Part shown: positions 57,084-64,000 of the stretch, piece by piece
How positions within the stretch are numbered: the stretch's first letter is position 1
Layout of the letters: every line of letters starts with the position of its first letter
Origin: Ophiura sarsii
Lineage: Eukaryota; Echinodermata; Ophiuroidea; Amphilepidida; Ophiuridae
Assembly: GCA_035610835.1 (NCBI GenBank)
Contig: CM069458.1
Span: 29,351,449 to 29,415,448, forward strand
Length of the DNA: 64,000 nucleotides
Reading direction: 5' to 3'
The notes under the pieces: model-generated
What the model was told of the DNA's origin: nothing
The model's input: the letters and a program-made list of their open reading frames with translations, nothing else
Databases searched by the model: none
Translations under genes and position numbers: made by a program

Positions 57084-57736
57084 CAGGGTTGCACAAAGTT
57101 GTTTCTTCCCCAGGAGCAAGGTTTTGAGCTTAACATTTCCCCACCTATACTAACAGGTTTGATAACAATCTGATTACAATATTGGATAAGAATTTGTGTT
57201 AATTTTTTTGTTGCCTTTTACGCTAAAATGGTCAAAATGTTGTCTCATAGTACGAAAATCTGCGCGAAGCCTTTTTATGCTAAAACTGTCGATCTTTTTC
57301 TAATTTTAACTAAATAGAATCTTTTTGAGGGGGTGGGGGCACAAAAATATATTTCCCCTTGCCCCCTGTAGCGTCGCCACTGGGGAAAAGCAATAACACA
57401 ATAAACACGTTAGGGAGCACATCAAAACTCGACCGCCCGGCATCCGCCGGTTCCGCCGGTTCCGTGCGGTTCCGTGCGGTTGCAGCCGGTTGCTATTGTT
57501 CTAAACAATGATATGCGGTCCAACCGGGCGGAACCGGCGGTTGCCGCGCGGTCGAGTTTTGATGTGCTCCCTTAGTAACCTGCAACCACAGCTCATAAGT
57601 TGGCATATTTTTCTCTTCATCTTTTTTCACCCTTTTCCCCAATGCTTTTTCTTTTTCCACTTGGCATTATTTCCCCAATTCTGCTCATTATTTCCCGGGA
57701 GCGGTGCTCCCTGCTCCCGCACTTTGTGCAACCCTG
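57084..57736. mobile_element. 653 bp hAT-like element
   Basis: The ends CAGGGTTGCACAAAGT and ACTTTGTGCAACCCTG are perfect inverses. Flanks CGCAGTGG (57076-57083) and CGCAGTTG (57737-57744) agree at seven of eight bases. It contains the 159 bp MITE at 57413-57571. No transposase. Confidence 0.9.
57413..57571. mobile_element. 159 bp PIF/Harbinger-like MITE nested in the hAT element
   Basis: GGGAGCACATCAAAACTCGA and its inverse are flanked by TTA (57410-57412 and 57572-57574), the 3 bp target typical of PIF/Harbinger. The middle has repeated GCCGGTTCC/GTGCGGTT motifs. Confidence 0.85.
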
Positions 57737-57744
57737 CGCAGTTG

Positions 57745-59027
57745 CCAAGTCCAACCACAGTTGCTGTAGTCTGATAGTGATAGTAAGGTAGGAATAAAGT
57801 AATCCAAATAATTAAAAAAAAGAAATTCCCTGTGTGAAAATTGTTTGGCGTTTTCGCCCGCTTGGTACTTCTACTGTTACAGTGTTACGATAGGCTTATT
57901 CACTTAAGCCCTAAATCAAGGCGATACGTGCGTTTACGGGGCTATTTTAGCCAAAGGATCATGTTTACCGGGCCCAGTCGGGCAGAAAAAAAAACAGTTT
58001 CACATGGCAAATCAGTCGATTTATGTCTGCCCGGAAAATGGAGCTTGCCAGCTCGGTAAAATCCAGACCCGCCAGTCAGATCAAGCCCATCCAATTTTTC
58101 ATGTCAAAATCACATCCAAATTAGCTGAAAATTGGACTGAAATATCTAATTTCAGACCAAATCACGCTAATTTTTTGCGCGCTTGGTGCGCACCTTACCC
58201 ACAAAATGTCTTGCCCTCGAAATTTGTTCTTGCCCTCAAATTAAAAGGATGCTGGTGCCGCCACTGTTCGTTATACACCATTTTAATCTTCCATAATGAA
58301 GAAAAACATTGCATGCCGAGACTACCCGAATTATGTTCCCACAGTTACCAAAACCTGGACGAACATTTTATTCTGTGACGGATTCTCTGACCTATTTCCT
58401 TTCCAAAAGTTTATACTTTTATATACATTTGAGTCACAGTTCAATAATTACAGCACTCACAAAATTCATAAAGTGACTTACTTGAGTCTCCCTTAATTGA
58501 AAACAAAGACAATCGAAATTAATTTTTAAAAAAGCACCGGAGACATTCTTGTAACTTTCTTGTAAGGATCTTGAAAAGTGCCAGTTTTTCTGAAAACATC
58601 CCTTTGGGAAAATGTGACTGTTTTGGGAAAAGAAAACATGAGATTGAAGCAGAAAAACTTGCTATGCACAGACAACTTTTCTAGGTCACAAGTGGGTCAC
58701 AAGACACATTTACGTGAGTCTTTCTTATTTTAACCACCTAAAATGGGTCAATGTGACTCAGATCACAAGTACATTGACTCTCTTGTGATGGATCATTGCA
58801 ATCCCGAGAATGTAATGGGTCATTTGACTCAATTTTGTGTAGTTACTGGGTCGAAGCATTTTTCCATTTCATAAACGTTTCAATTTCTCAAAACGTCTTA
58901 TCGTGTGTGGAGTTATGCAATCAATCGTGATCTAATTTTAGGGGGACTTACTTTTTTTTGAACCCTTTTGAATGCACTGATTCAAAAACATGTCATTCTT
59001 TAAAAACATATCATGATTTGCCCTGAA
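57745..59027. other. Repeat remnants, no gene recognised
   Basis: 58380-58495 matches the right end of the 4131-4682 MITE (TATACTTTTATATACATTTG, CAATAATTACAGCACT), ending near TCTCCCTTAA. AGGGGGACTTAC at 58941 may be another end of the same family. TGGGTCA/GTCACA phrases recur at 58690-58830. A 124-codon frame at 58004-58378 has no recognisable domain. Confidence 0.5.
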
Positions 59028-59033
59028 TTTAAT
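59028..59033 (-). terminator. Candidate poly(A) signal for the fucosyltransferase
   Basis: ATTAAA on the minus strand about 180 bases after the stop codon. It is a weaker variant; use is inferred. Confidence 0.3.
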
Positions 59034-59213
59034 AAAACCCTAGGCCAATCGTTCTGATTTCCAGTGATTTTCATTGCAAAAACATCAAAAATTACATAGT
59101 TTTTTCACAACCGTCACGGTATTGCTTCCAGTATTGAACGTCACAATAAAGGATCATGGAGCGGTATGAATTCCTCACAGATCCAACGTTCAAAAGAAAT
59201 TCGACCACTGCCA

Positions 59214-60539
59214 TTATTTCCAAGGAGTCCAACTTCTTAAACTACCGGCTCTTACAAACCGACCGTTTGGTTTTTCCCTGCATGAGTTGTAATAATCCGA
59301 TTTGGCTACGGAGTGCTTGGAGTCAAAAGCATGACGAGTAATCGAGATCATTTGCGGTATAGTTTCACAAAATATCTCAGGATGAAATGGCGGGTAATTT
59401 AATTTCACGTGTCCTTTCAATCTCCACTGAAAGTATTCATTATACAAATCATCGTTTTTGTCCAATTGTAAAAGATAGTCTGCTAACTCCCGCGGGTTTG
59501 CGAAATCTCCAACGTGGATGAAAGAGTTGGGTGGAGCGAGTTTCTCGTAGGCACTTCTCCGGCCGCCATACACGACGGGCACGACGCCATGTTGTAAACA
59601 ATTATCCCAGAATTTTTCCGAGATGTACTCATCGCATTCAACATTTTCGAGCGCCAAATAAAACTTGTATTTTCCTAGCATGCTTTTGCATTCAGACGAC
59701 ATCGGTGGTAAACAAGTCAAATTGCCACACTTTCCGTACATGTCGATGGGAATGTATTTCAGAAGCTCGTGTACAAAATCGGTGCGCGGCCAAAATGTAT
59801 TCTCGCAGTTACTCGCCATCCACGAGATAAGACGAGATTTCCCGCTCGCCCAATTTTGACGTGGGTCGTCATCCATTGGGTGATGGGTAACAAAGTGGCC
59901 ATACGGGATGGATAACCGGGATTCGGAATGGTATGTAATGGCACCGTGGTACGTGATATCGGCGATGTCAGGATCCCAATGCATGTACATCTGAGGACTC
60001 TCCATCCCTAAAAAGAACCACGTGCTATCTTTAGGAAGCACTCGAGTAAGCCGCTTCACGGTGTATGGTAGTTTCGTTTTCAGCATATTAGGGGTGAGGT
60101 TAATAACAACACCGTCACTGTTCTTCAGGAATTCAAAATCACGTATAGTGGCACCTACCGTTAAGTTGCAAGTATATTGCGGACACGATATCTTAAACAC
60201 CGGGACATCACCACCGCCAAGCTGCGGGCCGGGGGAATCCTCGAACGCCTTTTTAAGTAGTTCGTACTCCCTCCACTCTTCGAACGGTCTAAGAGTGGGC
60301 GTTAATAGCGTCAACTGTTTTGAACACTCACCGCTCGCGTGTCTCTCCATCGCCATCTTTACTTGATTTTCTGAGAGCTTACGGGGCTTGGAGTTGACTT
60401 CGTCATCATTTGGATATTGTATATTCAAAGTGTAACCTACGATGTTCCCGTATATGAATCCAAGTGAGCTAATAGCAGTTAATAAGAGGAGTTTGTTGAA
60501 GACAGTCCAGTGTCTTGGAGTTGTACATCTCAACGCCAT
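59214..60539 (-). CDS. Alpha-1,3-fucosyltransferase (GT10)
   Basis: Transfers fucose from GDP-fucose to N-acetylglucosamine or related glycan acceptors in the Golgi. The 441-residue frame has a type II layout: a short basic N-terminus, a membrane anchor at about 14-38, a stem, and a catalytic domain. GT10 motifs are visible: GMESPQMY (178-185), RLISWMASNCENTFWPR (236-252), then IDMYGKCGN, and the donor-binding FYLALENVECDEYISEKFW (293-311) followed by VVPVVYGG. N-glycosylation sites NLT lie near 125, 147 and 273. An upstream in-frame ATG at 60587 exists, but CTTCTTTGCAG, a good splice acceptor, lies immediately before ATGGCG at 60539, so the coding part is probably one exon with a separate 5' UTR exon. 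Which FUT orthologue it is cannot be told. Confidence 0.93.
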   Translation of the reverse strand: MALRCTTPRHWTVFNKLLLLTAISSLGFIYGNIVGYTLNIQYPNDDEVNSKPRKLSENQVKMAMERHASGECSKQLTLLTPTLRPFEEWREYELLKKAFEDSPGPQLGGGDVPVFKISCPQYTCNLTVGATIRDFEFLKNSDGVVINLTPNMLKTKLPYTVKRLTRVLPKDSTWFFLGMESPQMYMHWDPDIADITYHGAITYHSESRLSIPYGHFVTHHPMDDDPRQNWASGKSRLISWMASNCENTFWPRTDFVHELLKYIPIDMYGKCGNLTCLPPMSSECKSMLGKYKFYLALENVECDEYISEKFWDNCLQHGVVPVVYGGRRSAYEKLAPPNSFIHVGDFANPRELADYLLQLDKNDDLYNEYFQWRLKGHVKLNYPPFHPEIFCETIPQMISITRHAFDSKHSVAKSDYYNSCREKPNGRFVRAGSLRSWTPWK

Positions 60540-60960
60540 CTGCAAAGAAGCAATCATTACATTACATTTGTGATGTTTGTCCATCAATTACATGTATCTG
60601 CAAAGTTTATTGTACCTCTGCATTCTGTACATCTGCTGATGGTTTGTCCATTTAATAAATTAAGCTGAAGCATCCAGATGGTATAGGAAGCTTTTAAGAA
60701 TGTCTTCACCCTCCAAAGTGAGAACCGATACGGAAGAGAACACATAAACCAGGAGCATTCCATTTTACCACTTTCCCGGCCCATATTGCGGATCAAAATT
60801 AACTCTAATATTCATGATATTTCACATAGGCTACCCGATATCACCAAGCTTTACACTTAACAGTTTCTCTTAGAAAATGAGTAAACAAAAAGGCCCATCC
60901 TATAGAGGACTAGGCTAGGACTAAACTGTTAAGCCAGCAGGGCTCATTTTATATATATAC
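60540..60960 (-). other. Putative intron or upstream flank of the fucosyltransferase
   Basis: Lies 5' of the coding exon on the minus strand. No further coding exon is recognised. Confidence 0.35.
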
Positions 60961-60962
60961 TA

Positions 60963-61864
60963 CTCTCTAAATTTGAAAGATTAAAATTTAAATCTAAAAG
61001 ATTAACTTTTTAATCTATTTCGGATTGTCCTGAAGGACAAATCTATTAGGATTAAAAAGTAATCTTTTCTTGGATTACTTTTTTTTAATCTTTAAAAAGA
61101 TTACATCAATTATAATCAAGTTGGATTAAAAACTAATCAGTTATGGATTAACTTTAAATCTCTTTTAGATTACCTCACACTTTGACAGCACTATATAAAA
61201 AAAAATCCGTTATAATCAAATTGGATTAAAAACTAATCAGTTATGGATTAACTTTAAATCTCTTTTAGATTTGTTATTCTAATTTGTAAGTGGGGAAACA
61301 CGAGGTCAAGAAAACCTGTATAACGGCTTTAAACATCGTGTTTATTGATTCATAAAAACAAATAATGTGCTTCTAATATACAGTATGAACAATCACTGCC
61401 TGGCATCAAGCAGTGACGTCTTGAATTCTTTTGGTTAGATATGTACCTATACTATCCTACGAATCGACTTTCCATGGTGTTATTCATGTTAGTTGTGAGA
61501 TGATTTTTGCCTAATATTTAGACGCCGGCATTGTGAGACATGTTTTCCAAATAGTCTTTAATCAAATCTGATTGTAGATAAGTGTCTGCCATCTCCATGA
61601 TCTGTGTCGCTTCGCTATGCTCCGTCGCGTCGCTTACCGAAAGAAAGATTTCGATTAAAAAAAATCAGTCTACACATTTTAAGTATTTTCATTGGTTGAA
61701 ACTTTGTATACTTTCAAATGGATATTTCGATTACTTAAATGCACGCGAATTTGTCGATTTGTAAACCATTTCGGATTGACAACGACAATAAATAATCAAA
61801 ATAGATTTAAAAAAATTGTAATCGCTCCATAGATTATTATTTTTAATCTCTCGAATTTAGAGAG
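60963..61864. mobile_element. 902 bp TA-flanked inverted-repeat element
   Basis: CTCTCTAAATTTGAAAGATT and its inverse (AATCTCTCGAATTTAGAGAG) are flanked by TA (60961-60962 and 61865-61866). A ~65 bp direct repeat with GGATTAAAAACTAATCAGTT occurs at about 61124-61171 and 61223-61270. No transposase domain recognised. Confidence 0.8.
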
Positions 61865-62203
61865 TACACAGCTAAAAAACGAACCGTGATACGCGTTAAT
61901 CGTTCCGATTAACGTGTGTTGATTGAAAAAACGACCAATTATTTAATCTTTCAAGAGTAAAATACGGGTAGTACCGTTAATCTCTGCCAGATTAAATGTA
62001 TTTTTTTGTGAAAGAGTAATTGTTTCTATCGTTTTGCTGTATTTTACTCAAATTGCGATTAAAACTTAATCGCATTGCTTCACCGGTCGCGTCTTCCCCG
62101 TCAGTCACTCCTCGCGTGATTAAGAAATCAATACCATATGATTAAAACTTGCACGCACGTGGTTATTGTGTTCGCCATTTGCCATATAGAGCCGTGCCGC
62201 AAG

Positions 62204-62285
62204 ATGGACACGGAGATGAACACCAGTGAAATGGAGGTTTTAATGAATCTTTGGGGATTGCCTACACTCATTAATATATTCCAAG
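62204..62285 (+). other. Exon-like segment inside the TA element
   Basis: ATGGACACGGAGATGAACAC starts an open segment reading MDTEMNTSEMEVLMNLWGL, then PTLINIFQ, and ends at CAAG|GTAAAT, a plausible splice donor. The LWGLPTLINIFQ part looks like the first helix of a SAM-type domain, but it is too short to be sure. It may be a captured host exon or chance. Confidence 0.3.
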
Positions 62286-62431
62286 GTAAATGTTGTTCCA
62301 TTTGTCAATGATTTAATTTAACTAGAGGGTGCGAGCTATTTATAGGCCTATTGAGTTTTAAGCTTTAAGCTTACATACTACAAAGCTTTAAGCTTACATA
62401 CTACATACATATGTAGTATGTATGTAGTATG

Positions 62432-62489
62432 TAAGCTTAAAGCTTGATGGGACTCGGCAATTGCCGAGTCCCATCAAGCTTTAAGCTTA
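62432..62489. repeat. Perfect palindrome, 29 bp arms
   Basis: Centred at 62460/62461 on GGCAATTGCC. The arm reads TTGCCGAGTCCCATCAAGCT outward, then TTAAGCTTA. It lies within a larger set of inverted blocks: ATTAATATATTCCAAGGTAA at about 62270 is inverted at about 62575. Confidence 0.9.
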
Positions 62490-62812
62490 AAACTCAATAG
62501 TCCTATCATGGACTTATTTAAGTCCATGGTCCTATTAACAAATGGAACAATATTTACCTTGGAATATATTAATCAGTAAGTTTAATCTGGCCAAGAGTAA
62601 ACTTTAATCTACCTATATCGATTACAAATTAATCCAAAATCGAGTAGTTCCCTTTTTACTACCGTGTCGATTAATTTTTTTAATCTGGCCAAGAGTAAAA
62701 CTTTAATCTACCTATATCGATTAAAAATTAATCCAAAATCGAGTAGTTCCCTTTTTACTACCGTGTCGATTAAATTTTTGCTCGTTTTTGAGCAATTTTT
62801 TTTAGCTGTGTA

Positions 62813-64000
62813 CTATGATTATCAATGGGACTGTTAATGTTATTTAGATAATTATCTGCCATTTATTAGGTTTTGTTTCAGCCAATAGCGTACCTGCAAT
62901 ACTATGCACTCAGCATCGATTTTTAACCAAATATAAAAGTGTAAGTACAATGCCTGTCACATATGCCTACCTTTAGAATGAATATGAGAGGGTTTGACGT
63001 TTATATCCTACATGTAACAGAATCTTTATCAAAGGCAAACTCGTTCAGTCCTTTTTGCCTTTGATTAAAGATACTGCTAGGATCGAAACGTCAGGTCCTC
63101 TTATATTTATTATATTTACTTACACGGGATTTGTTTGTGGATAAGCAATAGGCATTTAGTTTCTACATAAGTTTAGTTTATTTTCTACATTTAATTACTT
63201 CTAGATTAAAATAATTTAAGATGTTGTATTTAAAAAACTTAATTCCTGACTTGACAAGATAAAGTGAGAATTGGAGGCGACTGCTGATACAATGCAAATG
63301 GAAAAAAGGCGCGACTGCGTAATGCCACATACATCCTAGACTCAGTACAAATCTTGCTTAACATTCTTAAAAGTGTAGTTACGCTTTATTTCGTCGTGGA
63401 CATGATTAAAGTCTAGCATCGTTTTATACCATGAATGTATGTTAGATTCAACAGTCGTCCCAGATAAAACATTATGCTTTTAAAAAAGTACAATACGGTA
63501 TAAACCAAACTACGTATTAAAGGGGTACTAAGACTAAGAGATGGGTTGAAGGCTGCGGCCTCAATTAGGATACAAACCGGGATTTCTACATTTTTACAAT
63601 TGTATTAGGCCTACATACACAAACTTACAGCTGTAAGGATTGAGAAAAATCAGCCGTCTTTGTGCAATAAAACGTCGTTTCAAAATATGTCATCCCCGGC
63701 TCGGACAGCATTTTATGGTAAACAGCTTTACGCTATTTTTCTTTTCGATTCAAATAACATAAGGTACCTGTAGGGAATACCGGACAGTAGGGAATACCGG
63801 ACACTCACAGTATATCCAGCCCTGGCTGCCAGCTACATAGCATCAGGGTTGAAATACCGCCCTCTAACTTTCAGGTGAACTGTTTTGTCTGATTTGACGC
63901 TGTGACAAGATACATTGAGTGACAAATCTGCAAGCAAACTATGAAAATCTGTGAAGGCATGAAAATGTGTACCCTAAAAAATGGTCTGACGTAAAAATGG
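62813..64000. other. no gene recognised
   Basis: Near 63030-63100, AAAGGCAAACTCG...TTTGCCTTTGATTAAAG forms a hairpin followed by ATCGAAACGTC, a phrase often seen in Penelope-type 3' tails; this is only suggestive. GGGAATACCGGACA is duplicated at 63773-63802. No coding region supported. Confidence 0.35.

Larger units (their letters stand above)
61867..62810. mobile_element. 944 bp TA-flanked element abutting the previous one
   Basis: CACAGCTAAAAAACG and TTTTTTTTAGCTGTG are the ends, with TA at 61865-61866 (shared with the preceding element) and 62811-62812. A ~75 bp direct repeat with AATCGAGTAGTTCCCTTTTT occurs at about 62575-62672 and 62672-62775. A palindrome lies at 62432-62489. Confidence 0.78.

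Noticed and set aside
58004..58378. 124-codon plus-strand frame
   Set aside because: No domain, lies among transposon remnants, and overlaps sequence similar to MITE ends.

Overview
The window reads as animal nuclear DNA. It holds intron-split genes, a C2H2 zinc-finger gene, an arylsulfatase A-type gene with consensus GT-AG introns, a GT10 fucosyltransferase gene, a tRNA-Asn-like locus, a tRNA-derived SINE and a dense mix of transposon families. Penelope-like, LINE, Gypsy-type, hAT, TTAA-target, TA-target and PIF/Harbinger-like sequences together suggest an AT-rich, repeat-rich marine invertebrate. An invertebrate deuterostome such as an echinoderm or hemichordate is my guess; the phylum is inference only.

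Only three protein-coding genes look host-derived. A zinc-finger gene with eight fingers lies on the minus strand at 21318-22205. An arylsulfatase A-like gene lies on the plus strand at 44599-55329 in four coding exons, with its catalytic signature split by a 6.9 kb intron. A Golgi alpha-1,3-fucosyltransferase gene lies on the minus strand at 59214-60539. The last two converge and are separated by about 3.9 kb of nested transposons. I see no functional link between the three.

The rest is layered mobile DNA. 0-2 kb: a TA-flanked inverted-repeat element and a SINE. 2.4-12.3 kb: a giant foldback structure with 1.7 kb inverted arms made of ~750 bp units carrying RFX/X-box-like palindromes, and a core of GGTCATTAAATGATCACTT-type minisatellite invaded by a LINE, two TTAA-flanked MITEs and a TA-flanked MITE. 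13-17 kb: an inverted-repeat element with a 20 bp minisatellite and a Penelope-like retroelement whose 5' part is inverted and carries a hAT-like insertion. 17-26 kb: several MITEs, the zinc-finger gene and a nested element. 26.7-30 kb: a gag-only Gypsy-type LTR retrotransposon followed by a second truncated LTR-PBS unit. 31-38 kb: a possible 6.9 kb element of which the copy near 23 kb is an internally deleted relative. 38-44 kb: MITEs and G-run-ended repeats. 55-63 kb: hAT, Harbinger-like and TA-target elements with exact target-site duplications.

Many insertions could be dated relative to each other by target-site duplications read directly in the sequence. Long G or C runs (12-43 nt) recur, mostly near the termini of MITE-like repeats. 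I could not run alignments, so family names rest on termini, target duplications and motifs.
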